Counted from the stretch's first letter, positions 1-6,172 are shown. The stretch: 6,193 nucleotides of DNA from JAGLTZ01 sp023135015 (GCA_030631625.1 DAOVKT010000151.1:1-6193), one strand, 5' to 3'. Notes: generated by a model from the sequence alone, not told the origin. Numbers and translations: made by a program.

Positions 1-490
1 CGTCGCCGAAGAAGCAGAGTACCACTCTGCCGCTGCCCAGCTTCTTCTGGGCTGTCGCCGCGCCGGTTGCAACGGGGATATTGCCGCCGACAATGCCGGT
101 TGCGCCCAGGTTGCCCTTCTCCACATCGGCGATGTGCATTGAGCCACCCCGGCCCAGGCAGTAGCCGGTCTCACGGCCGCAAAGCTCGGCCATCATCTTG
201 TTGTAGTGGTCCTGCCTCTCCTCCTCGGTTTCGGTGAGGCTGGCACCCCGGGCGTGGCAGTGACCGTGCCCACGGTGGGTGCTGGTTATCAGGTCGTCAT
301 CGCGCAGGACCGAGATCGCTCCCACGGCAACCGCCTCCTGTCCTGCATAGAGGTGCGAGGCGCCCTTGATGATATTGCGTCCCAGCAGGTCGTAGACACG
401 GTCCTCGAACATCCGGATCTCCCACATCTGGCGCAGCAGGTCGAGGGCTTTCTCCCTGCTGAGCCCGTGGTCCGTCAGTTTGTTTCCCAT
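1..490 (-). CDS. Thiamine-diphosphate dehydrogenase E1-alpha subunit, acetoin/pyruvate type (3' end beyond window)
   Basis: Only the first 163 residues are present. The frame is open to the window edge and stops at FFGD, exactly where the GDG diphosphate-binding motif of E1-alpha begins. Visible family landmarks are LYAGQEAVAVG (48-58), the histidine-rich loop THRGHGHCHARG (71-82), GRGGSMHIAD (113-122) and GATGIVGGNIPVATGAA (129-145). These E1-alpha proteins pair with a separate E1-beta, decarboxylate or cleave an alpha-keto or acetoin-like substrate on thiamine diphosphate in the cytoplasm, and pass the acyl group to a lipoyl E2. The GHGH loop and the GIVGGNIP stretch look closer to acetoin dehydrogenase AcoA than to housekeeping pyruvate dehydrogenase, but substrate cannot be read from this part. 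About ten extra acidic/polar residues (SLTETEEERQ, 84-93) precede the MAELCGRETGY segment. The ATG at 490 lies 15 bp after the kinase stop with only a weak AAAGAGA/GAGAGA purine stretch, so translational coupling is likely. E1-beta and E2 should follow outside the window. Confidence 0.9.
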   Translation of the reverse strand, partial: MGNKLTDHGLSREKALDLLRQMWEIRMFEDRVYDLLGRNIIKGASHLYAGQEAVAVGAISVLRDDDLITSTHRGHGHCHARGASLTETEEERQDHYNKMMAELCGRETGYCLGRGGSMHIADVEKGNLGATGIVGGNIPVATGAATAQKKLGSGRVVLCFFGD

Positions 491-497
491 TATCTCT

Positions 498-540
498 TTG
501 ATCTCTCAGTTCTTTTTGATCTTCCGGCTCTTCTTGATCT
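498..540 (-). repeat. Three AGATCAA motifs at exact 18-bp spacing across the kinase stop
   Basis: On the minus strand AGATCAA occurs at 540-534, 522-516 and 504-498, exactly 18 bp apart each time. The first two 18-bp units downstream of the motif agree at about 13 of 18 positions. The first two motif copies encode the EIKK/KIKK tail of the kinase; the third lies in the 15-bp gap before the E1-alpha start. It looks like a degenerate short tandem duplication that lengthened the kinase tail. Confidence 0.5.
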
Positions 541-2002
541 CAAGGTATCGTTCGTATGCCTCGTCCCAGGCTGCGTCACCGCCCGGCTCGAATGCCTCCA
601 CATCCACCGAGCGACGCACGAGGGCGCGACCATCGGCAAGTGAGGCGAGCCGGCCTAGCGCCACTGCCTGCACCAGAACGTTTCCCATGGCCGTGGCTTC
701 TGCGGGCCCGGCGAAGACTGGCCGGCCGGTAGCGTCGGCCGTAAACTGGTTCAGCAAGCTGTTGCGGCTACCCCCGCCGATGATATGTACGACCGGAAGC
801 CGCCTTCCGGTGAGTTCCACCAGCCTTTCGGCCACCCAGCGGTACTCGAGCGCAAGGCTCTCCAGCGCGCAGCGTATGATGCCGCCCTCCGTCTCTGGTG
901 GGGTCTGGCCTGTCTGGCGGCAGAACTCCTGGATGCGTGCGGGCATGTCGCCCGGGGGCAGGAAGCGGCTGTCGCCGGGATCAACAAGAGGGCCGAAGGC
1001 CGGTGACTCCAGTGCCATGGCTGTCACTTCGTCGTATGAGTGCTCCCGGCCCGTGCGGGCCCATTCGCGGCGGCACTCCTGCACCAGCCATAATCCCATG
1101 ATGTTCTTGAGCAGGCGGATCTTGCCTCCGGCACCCCCTTCGTTTGTGAAGTCGTACTCCAGGCTTTTGGGAGTGATAACCGGTTCGTCCGTCTCCACTC
1201 CCATAAGCGACCAGGTGCCAGAGCTGAGGTATATATAGTCGTCACTCTCGGCCGGCACCGCCGCCACGGCGGAGCCGGTGTCGTGTGTGGCGGGGGCGAT
1301 CACCGGAACCCGCGGGCAGCCGGTCTCATCCGCCACCGACAGGAGCAGGGGGTCGAGCACTGTGCCGGGTGAGACAATCTCGCCGAAGATGCGGGTGGGT
1401 ATGCCGAGAGATTCCAGCATTTCTCTAGCCCATTGACCCTGTCGCGGATCGTAACACTGGGTGGTGGTGGCGATCGTGAACTCGTTTGATTTGCGACCAC
1501 AGAGCCAGAAGTTGAAGAGGTCGGGCATGTTGAGGAAGGTATCTGCGGCGGTCAGGGCGGGGGAGTCGGCTCTGGCCATGGCCAGCAGCTGGAAGAGGCT
1601 GTTCAGCTGCATGAACTGGACGCCTGTGCGTTCGAAGATCTCGGCGCGGGGAACGTTGCGGAAGGCCTCCTCCATCATGCCATCGGTCCGGCTGTCGCGG
1701 TAGTGGTAGGGATCTTCCAGCAGGTTGTCGCCTGAATCCAGCAGCCCGAAGTCGACTCCCCAGGTATCGAGGCCGATGCCTGCCAGCTCATCGCCGCAGG
1801 CCGCCGCTGCGGCTGACAGACCTTGCTTGATCTCCCTCCATATGCCGCGGGCGTCCCAGTGCAGGCTTCCTTCCACCTCTACCGGTCCGTTGGTGAAGCG
1901 GTGCAGCTCCTTGAGCTGCAGCCTCTCACCATCCAGGCGGCCCAGCAGGGCCCGCCCGCTCTCGGCACCGAGGTCGAAGGCCAGAAATCCTGTCGACATC
2001 AT
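506..2002 (-). CDS. rhaB: Rhamnulokinase-type FGGY carbohydrate kinase
   Basis: A full-length 498-residue cytoplasmic kinase, close to the usual size of about 490. It should transfer phosphate from ATP to the C1 hydroxyl of a ketose, L-rhamnulose in the type enzyme. Landmarks in order are the N-terminal phosphate loop DLGAESGR (10-17), GLDTWGVDFGLLD (77-89), the sugar-side motif YHYRDSRT (99-106), APATHDTGSAVA (237-248) with D241 as the likely catalytic base, LSSGTWSLMG (259-268), NEGGAGG (287-293), LLKNIMGLWL (297-306) and, in the second ATPase lobe, HIIGGGSRNSLLNQ (406-419) then AGPAEATAMGN (431-441). Several blocks match E. coli RhaB as I recall it. The start overlaps the preceding stop as ATGA (4 bp); a second ATG follows at once (1999), and AGGA lies just upstream at 2013-2010. 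The C-terminus ends in a lysine-rich tail, EIKKSRKIKKN, built from an 18-bp repeat. Related sugars such as L-fuculose remain possible, since no rhamnose isomerase or aldolase lies nearby. Confidence 0.93.
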   Translation of the reverse strand: MMSTGFLAFDLGAESGRALLGRLDGERLQLKELHRFTNGPVEVEGSLHWDARGIWREIKQGLSAAAAACGDELAGIGLDTWGVDFGLLDSGDNLLEDPYHYRDSRTDGMMEEAFRNVPRAEIFERTGVQFMQLNSLFQLLAMARADSPALTAADTFLNMPDLFNFWLCGRKSNEFTIATTTQCYDPRQGQWAREMLESLGIPTRIFGEIVSPGTVLDPLLLSVADETGCPRVPVIAPATHDTGSAVAAVPAESDDYIYLSSGTWSLMGVETDEPVITPKSLEYDFTNEGGAGGKIRLLKNIMGLWLVQECRREWARTGREHSYDEVTAMALESPAFGPLVDPGDSRFLPPGDMPARIQEFCRQTGQTPPETEGGIIRCALESLALEYRWVAERLVELTGRRLPVVHIIGGGSRNSLLNQFTADATGRPVFAGPAEATAMGNVLVQAVALGRLASLADGRALVRRSVDVEAFEPGGDAAWDEAYERYLEIKKSRKIKKN

Positions 2003-2790
2003 CCCATTTCCTGTCCGCCCGTGACGTTGATCGCCTGGCCGGTCATGTAACTCGCCTGGTCGGATGCCAGGAAGACGATCACATTTGCTACATCGTCGTA
2101 GGTGCAGCCGCGCCCGAGCGGCACCTGATCGATGTACTTCTGACGCACCTCCTCCTCCGTGATCCCCCACCGTTGAGAATACTGGGCATAGAGCGAGTCG
2201 ACCCACAGCGGCGAGTCGAGCAGGTTTCCGGGGCAGACAGCGTTGACGCGCACGCCGTATTCGGCCAGCTCCAGTGCCAGGCTCTGGGTGAGCCCGATCC
2301 CACCGAATTTTGTGGCTGCATAGGCCGAGTTCCTGTAGCTGCCCTTCTTTCCTGATTTCGAGTTGACCTGGATGATCACGCCGCTGTGCTGCTCCTTCAT
2401 CACGCGTGCCGCGTGCCTGGCGCAGAGGAAGTAGCCGAAGAGGTTGACGTTCATCACCGCCCGCCAGTCTTCGGCGGGGAATTCTATCACGGGTCCGGCG
2501 ATGAGAATGCCGGCGTTGGAGACCAGGATGTCGAGGCACCCGAATTCCTCGATGGTCCGCTGCATGAGAGCCTCGACCTGGGGTTCGTTGGAGACGTCCA
2601 CTTCGATAGCGATTGCGCGGCGCCCTGTGTCGGCCGTGATATCGGCGGCGACCTGTTCTGCACCTTTCCGGTTCACGTCGGCGACCACGACATCCGCTCC
2701 TTCCCGGGCCAGCCGCCGGCAGACAGCTTCGCCGAGCCCCTGGGCGCCTCCGGTGACAATCGCGATCTTGTTTTCGAGTGCTCCATCCAT
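1999..2790 (-). CDS. SDR-family sorbitol-6-phosphate 2-dehydrogenase-like protein
   Basis: A complete 263-residue classical short-chain dehydrogenase. The cofactor loop is TGGAQGLG (13-20), with D38 at the end of the second strand favouring NAD over NADP. NAG (92-94) and N116 are in place. The catalytic set is S144 in NSKSGKKG plus Y157 and K161 in SAYAATK. The second half follows E. coli SrlD (sorbitol-6-phosphate 2-dehydrogenase) closely from memory: NSKSGK, KFGG-GLTQSLAL-LAEYG, GNLL-SP, YID-VPL-RGC and TGQ-INVTGGQ. That favours oxidation of a hexitol phosphate, or reduction of the ketose phosphate, in the cytoplasm. The exact substrate is open because no sorbitol or sorbose transport gene is in view. 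GGGAGGA overlaps the previous gene's stop and sits 7 nt before the ATG. The end overlaps the kinase start by 4 bp. A rhamnose or fucose dehydrogenase role is the main alternative. Confidence 0.9.
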   Translation of the reverse strand: MDGALENKIAIVTGGAQGLGEAVCRRLAREGADVVVADVNRKGAEQVAADITADTGRRAIAIEVDVSNEPQVEALMQRTIEEFGCLDILVSNAGILIAGPVIEFPAEDWRAVMNVNLFGYFLCARHAARVMKEQHSGVIIQVNSKSGKKGSYRNSAYAATKFGGIGLTQSLALELAEYGVRVNAVCPGNLLDSPLWVDSLYAQYSQRWGITEEEVRQKYIDQVPLGRGCTYDDVANVIVFLASDQASYMTGQAINVTGGQEMG

Positions 2791-2797
2791 ATGCTGT

Positions 2798-2804
2798 TCC
2801 TCCC
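2798..2804 (-). promoter_or_regulatory. Strong ribosome binding site for the SDR gene
   Basis: GGGAGGA begins on the last base of the upstream TAG stop and ends 7 nt before the ATG at 2790. It fixes the SDR start and indicates efficient re-initiation after the zinc dehydrogenase is translated. Confidence 0.8.
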
Positions 2805-4519
2805 TACGGGAGCATCAACTGCAGGAACTCTTCTTCAGCCTCCACCGTCCACTCACGCCCGTCGTTCAACCTGGCATGGACGCCGGGCAGCTTCTCTTCC
2901 AGGTCGCGCAGGGGGGTAAGCGGCATTTCCCTTATCTGAGGGTAGATGACGACCTTGCCCGGCAGAAGCGCATCCTGCACCGCCTGCAGGCCGTCCCATG
3001 CGGCCTCGAGGGAGCCGATCGCGGCCACAGAGCGGTTGGGTGAGAGTTCCCCCGATTCGGCCTGATCCAACATTGTGCGCAGGTCTTCGATGGTGGAGGC
3101 CGAGTGTCCGATTATCCGGGTGCCCTTCAGGTAGATGTCACTCAGATCGACAGGAACCATTGTGCCGCGAGCCACACCTGCGAAGACATTCATGACACCT
3201 TCCGGAGCGAGACGGGTCAGCGCATCGGCGATTACAGATAGGTCAGGAGCCAGAACTACGATATCGTCGAATCCCGGCTCTCTGAATGGAGCCATCCCCG
3301 ACTCGTAGCCCTCGCGGTCCGTCGGGTTAAGACAGATGAAGTTGATGCCTTTCGATTCCGCCTCAGCGGCCATCGTCTCGTACAGGTCGGCAAGTCGCGG
3401 GCCGCTGATGTCGGTACAGATTATTATGGCGGGACCATCGGATATCTGGATCGCACGCTGCACGTGCATCCTACCTATAGGGCCGCCGGCGCCGATGAAT
3501 AATGCGCGGCCTCCCGCCTTGAGCCGGGAGCGGACCGGGATGTCGCTGTAGGCGCGGGCGATATCGGGACCGGCCCCGCCAATGTAAATCCGGCGATTGT
3601 AGTGCACACGGCCCACATCCATTGCGACTTGCCGCTCCGGCGGTCGGTCAGAGATAACAGCCAGTACCCCGAAGTCCGCAAGCCCCGGGCTGACCGTTTC
3701 AATGATGTCGGGATCTGCGCCCAGCAGCACGATATCGTCCACCTCCGTGACCGGTGGTGAGGTGATGTCGTCGACTTCAAGTGCCTCCACTCCCAGCTGC
3801 TCCGCGCGCTGCTTCAACCAGGAAGAGAAGTCTGCCGGGACATCGGTCAGCAGCAGGCGGTCTGGGTGCGATACATCGTCGAAACCCCTGCTGATCGTGT
3901 AGGTCTGCTCACCGGTGGCGCCTTCGCCGATGATCCAGGTCGTGCCACCAGGTTTGAGACGAGTTCGATAAGTCAACCCGTAGGCGGCTATGACGCAGGC
4001 CCACGGCTCCGTCAGAGCGGACTCGGCATATCCGGTCGTCGGTTGAACTGGGAGGAGGTAGCATCCGTGATCGCCGTTAAGGACCCGCTGGTCGATCACG
4101 TTGTACTGCGAGAGTCCTCCCTGGATTTCGTATCCGTAGGCGTAACCTACCCCATCGATGAAGATGTCAGCCTGGATGATGAACCGGTCGCCGACCGCGT
4201 ACCGGTCACTCAGCTCGTCGCCCACGCCGACTACGGTCATGCTTACTTCATGGCCGAGCACCACCGGATCGGCTTGCATGTCGCGGTAGATACGGGGGTG
4301 GGTCTCCCCCGCCAGGAGGACCTTGATGTCAGAGAAGCAGAGCCCGCAGGCATCATGGCGCACCAGCAGCTCATCCGGCCCGTGCTGCGGCATGGGTGCC
4401 TCGATCGGGAGCCCTCCGCGACCCAGGTTCCCGAAACCGGCACCGTAAAGCGGCCAGAGCCGGTTGCAGCCCGGAAGCGGTGAGACCACATTCCGGTAGA
4501 TGGCAAGTTTGTCCGGCAC
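2804..4519 (-). CDS. Long zinc-type medium-chain alcohol/polyol dehydrogenase with two Rossmann units
   Basis: A 571-residue protein against about 350-410 for most of this family. The catalytic GroES-like part is N-terminal: C58/C61 in DACGLCFSD, GHE (89-91) and E171 in LTEPWA are the expected catalytic zinc ligands. The four-cysteine structural zinc lobe is absent, as in SorE-like members. Two cofactor-type units follow. Unit one has RLKPGG (187-192), GEGATG (198-203) and LLLTD226. Unit two has RLKAGG (332-337), GAGGPIG (343-349) and IICTD370. Both have a glycine loop and a following acidic residue, so both could bind NAD. The usual reaction is NAD-dependent oxidation of a secondary alcohol, or ketone reduction, on a polyol or sugar phosphate; the L-sorbose-1-phosphate reductase group is my closest guess. 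The start is GTG at 4519: an in-frame TAG lies three codons upstream and GGGAGGA ends 9 nt before it, inside the last codons of the PHP gene. The intergenic gap is 6 bp. Confidence 0.85.
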   Translation of the reverse strand: MPDKLAIYRNVVSPLPGCNRLWPLYGAGFGNLGRGGLPIEAPMPQHGPDELLVRHDACGLCFSDIKVLLAGETHPRIYRDMQADPVVLGHEVSMTVVGVGDELSDRYAVGDRFIIQADIFIDGVGYAYGYEIQGGLSQYNVIDQRVLNGDHGCYLLPVQPTTGYAESALTEPWACVIAAYGLTYRTRLKPGGTTWIIGEGATGEQTYTISRGFDDVSHPDRLLLTDVPADFSSWLKQRAEQLGVEALEVDDITSPPVTEVDDIVLLGADPDIIETVSPGLADFGVLAVISDRPPERQVAMDVGRVHYNRRIYIGGAGPDIARAYSDIPVRSRLKAGGRALFIGAGGPIGRMHVQRAIQISDGPAIIICTDISGPRLADLYETMAAEAESKGINFICLNPTDREGYESGMAPFREPGFDDIVVLAPDLSVIADALTRLAPEGVMNVFAGVARGTMVPVDLSDIYLKGTRIIGHSASTIEDLRTMLDQAESGELSPNRSVAAIGSLEAAWDGLQAVQDALLPGKVVIYPQIREMPLTPLRDLEEKLPGVHARLNDGREWTVEAEEEFLQLMLP

Positions 4520-4525
4520 CGGAAT

Positions 4526-5899
4526 CTATCCTCCCAGCCCGTTCAGCCGGGTCAATATTTGCTCCGGTGACGCCGTCGGGTCGAATTGCGCCAATTCATC
4601 CATCGCAAGCTTCCCCGGCGGTGCCATGTATCCGATGCGTGTGTAGAAATCGTTTCGCTCCGCGCGCGAGGGAAGGTGGGCCTGCGCCCATTCGCTCTGG
4701 TAGCCCAGACCCGCCGCCCGCTGCAGGAGAGTATGGCCGTATATGAAATAGGCTCCATCGAGGAAAGCCTTGCGCAGGGGCGCGAGTTCGGGGACGTTGA
4801 AATCATCGAACATCTTCTGCCCGAAGCTGTTCATCTCGGTTCCCGCGTTAAGTGGAAGATCCAGCTGCCCGGCAAGCTCGACCACCTGGTGGAGATTTCC
4901 GACCTTCAGACTGCGTTCCTCGGGATCGGCGATGTTCCAGTTGCGGTCGGGGATGATGTTGAGAGCAGCGACACCCTTATAGACCAGCAGTTCGAGCAGT
5001 TCGCCGATGGCCTGTTCACCGGCCGAGGTGCCGTCGAGCCATGCCGCGCATGGAAGGGCGCCGCATGCTGTAACCAGTTCGTGGAACTGCTCCAGCGTGG
5101 GAAATGTCTCCGGACCGGGCTGGAGATAACCGACTCCGCCTCTTTTCATCAGAGTCGCCCGGATCAGATCGTGGAACCGGAACTCGTCACCGATAAGTTT
5201 GGTCAATTCATCCCTGCTTACTCCGAGCCTAACGGCCCAGAAGCCGGAGGGGTCGGGGACGGAGCTCTCCACCTTCTGGAGGTAGGCCGAGACGATGTGC
5301 CGTTCGGTGGCATTCCCCGATGGGGTGAGGGGAAGAACGTCATTTTCGTAGTCGATTGTGACCGGATGCATGTGGGTGTTGATACGGTCTACCAGGTTCC
5401 TGTTGCGTTGGGATGCCTGCCTGAACAGGTCGATCACGTTCTCTCGCGCCTCACCCAATATTATACCTGAGGCGAACCCGATGCCCATGTGGTAGCATAC
5501 CCCCGGCTCGCCGGGTGAGTTGATCTCGCGGCTCGAGAATTCGGGAAGGAATACCCGTGTCTCCATCCCTGCACTTCCGCGGATGCCGACGGCTTCACAT
5601 GCCGTCAGGAACTCCTCGACCCCGTCCAGCACGTCGAAATCCACGATACCGATCAGCTTGATCCCGCGCTTTTTAGCCATCCACGCAAGTGATGCGGGGG
5701 AGTGGCCGTAGGCGTTAAAGGAGAAGAAGGTGTGGCAGTGCATGTTCGCCGCTTCTATCTCAGCCTCAAGCGGAATCTCTTCCAGCTCAGCCTTGGTAAT
5801 AAGTTCGGCCAGGGCCCGCGCACGGACCAGGGGATCGAAATCATTTAACTCCGATTCAAGGCCGGCGATATGTGATGAGCCCGCTATCATTCGATCCAT
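4526..5899 (-). CDS. PHP-domain metal-dependent hydrolase-like protein with altered metal motifs
   Basis: With the ATG at 5899 it has 457 residues. The PHP (polymerase and histidinol phosphatase) fold is recognisable from NMHCHTFFSFNAYGHSP with the H54-x-H56 pair, then GIVDFDVLDGVEEF (85-98), GMET with E113, CYHMG with H137, NTHMH with H176/H178, and a late NAGTEMNSFG (351-360) followed by YGHT (H389). PHP proteins bind two or three metal ions and cleave phosphate esters or phosphodiesters. Here the usual TDHD reads VDFD and the usual SD-x-H near the end reads TEMN, so the metal site may be reduced or changed. No signal peptide or membrane segment is seen, so it should be cytoplasmic. It is the first gene of the operon, which suggests a dedicated step such as dephosphorylation or hydrolysis of an intermediate, but I cannot name the substrate. 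Starts at 5890 (ATG, 454 residues) and 5968 (GTG, 480) are possible; the upstream 23 codons look non-coding. Confidence 0.8.
   Translation of the reverse strand: MDRMIAGSSHIAGLESELNDFDPLVRARALAELITKAELEEIPLEAEIEAANMHCHTFFSFNAYGHSPASLAWMAKKRGIKLIGIVDFDVLDGVEEFLTACEAVGIRGSAGMETRVFLPEFSSREINSPGEPGVCYHMGIGFASGIILGEARENVIDLFRQASQRNRNLVDRINTHMHPVTIDYENDVLPLTPSGNATERHIVSAYLQKVESSVPDPSGFWAVRLGVSRDELTKLIGDEFRFHDLIRATLMKRGGVGYLQPGPETFPTLEQFHELVTACGALPCAAWLDGTSAGEQAIGELLELLVYKGVAALNIIPDRNWNIADPEERSLKVGNLHQVVELAGQLDLPLNAGTEMNSFGQKMFDDFNVPELAPLRKAFLDGAYFIYGHTLLQRAAGLGYQSEWAQAHLPSRAERNDFYTRIGYMAPPGKLAMDELAQFDPTASPEQILTRLNGLGG
4529..4535 (-). promoter_or_regulatory. Ribosome binding site that decides the GTG start of the zinc dehydrogenase
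   Basis: GGGAGGA overlaps the final Gly-Gly codons of the PHP gene and ends 9 nt before the GTG at 4519. An in-frame TAG between them excludes any earlier start. Ribosomes finishing the PHP gene pass directly over this site, so the two are probably coupled. Confidence 0.75.
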
Positions 5900-5964
5900 C
5901 CGTTCCGGGACAGCTGCCCGCGTCCGTTGATCTTCTTTTAGACTTCTGCGACCTGTCCAGACCT

Positions 5965-5972
5965 GCACGTGC
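5965..5972. promoter_or_regulatory. Palindrome GCACGTGC, possible operator
   Basis: A perfect 8-bp palindrome lies just downstream of the predicted operon start point (about +8 to +15) and just upstream of the -35 of the divergent promoter. A dimeric regulator bound there could block the operon. Symmetry does not extend beyond 8 bp, so this is only a candidate. Confidence 0.2.
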
Positions 5973-6000
5973 TTGATTTTGTTGTATTTTGCCCGATAAT
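5973..6000 (+). promoter_or_regulatory. Candidate divergent promoter facing right
   Basis: On the plus strand TTGATT (5973-5978) and GATAAT (5995-6000) are separated by 16 nt, matching 4/6 and 5/6 of the sigma70 consensus. Transcription would start near 6007 and run rightwards out of the window. Its elements interleave with those of the operon promoter, so the two could not be occupied at once. No convincing gene for it lies inside the window apart from a 29-codon frame, so the target, perhaps a regulator, would be beyond 6193. AT-rich DNA here could produce such matches by chance. Confidence 0.35.
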
Positions 6001-6014
6001 GTGGCTTTGGTCAA
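5986..6014 (-). promoter_or_regulatory. Candidate sigma70-type promoter of the operon
   Basis: Reading the minus strand, TTGACC (6014-6009) is followed after exactly 17 nt by CAAAAT (5991-5986). That is 5/6 and 4/6 against the TTGACA and TATAAT consensus, with the optimal spacing. Transcription would begin near 5979, leaving a leader of about 80 nt before the ATG at 5899. This start point argues against the GTG at 5968, which would have only about 11 nt of leader. It is the only good candidate between the right edge and the first gene. Prediction by eye. Confidence 0.5.
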
Positions 6015-6082
6015 GGTAGAAGAATTCCCGTCTAACAGGGACGCAATCTCTCTCTCACTGGTCGCAACAGGGGAGCTGATTC

Positions 6083-6172
6083 ATGTATATTACCAGTGCC
6101 CTGTCACGCAACAACCGTGGCATTCGAGCGGCGCCGTATCCCGACCGGCTGCGTTGCGTCTCCTCGCCATAG
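6083..6172 (+). CDS. Possible 29-codon small frame with ribosome binding site
   Basis: ATG at 6083 follows AGGGGAG (6069-6075) with a 7-nt spacer, and the frame ends at TAG (6170-6172). The product would be a basic 29-residue peptide beginning MYITSALSRNN, with no recognisable domain, signal peptide or membrane segment. It overlaps the candidate repeat on the opposite strand and lies downstream of the candidate rightward promoter. Chance is quite possible at this length, so it is listed only because of the well-placed binding site. Confidence 0.15.
   Translation: MYITSALSRNNRGIRAAPYPDRLRCVSSP

Noticed and set aside
480..1238. Plus-strand open frame of 252 codons
   Set aside because: Antisense to the kinase; Ser/Arg/Pro-rich low-complexity product typical of a shadow frame in G+C-rich DNA.
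2003..2539. 179-codon upstream extension of the kinase frame
   Set aside because: It overlaps the SDR gene in another frame. The kinase homology starts right after the ATG at 2002, which has an ATGA overlap and an AGGA upstream.
2386..3043. Two overlapping plus-strand frames (177 and 199 codons)
   Set aside because: Both are antisense to the SDR and zinc dehydrogenase genes and contain no recognisable domain.
3866..4483. Plus-strand open frame of 205 codons
   Set aside because: Antisense to the catalytic domain of the zinc dehydrogenase, where the zinc ligands are clear on the minus strand.
4586..5470. Long plus-strand open frame of 294 codons
   Set aside because: It lies wholly antisense to the PHP gene, whose frame carries recognisable metal motifs. 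The plus product shows no domain and has no convincing ribosome binding site.
5900..5968. GTG start at 5968 for the PHP gene, adding 23 residues
   Set aside because: No ribosome binding site, only about 11 nt from the predicted transcript start, and an Arg-rich segment unlike a PHP N-terminus. Kept as a minor alternative.
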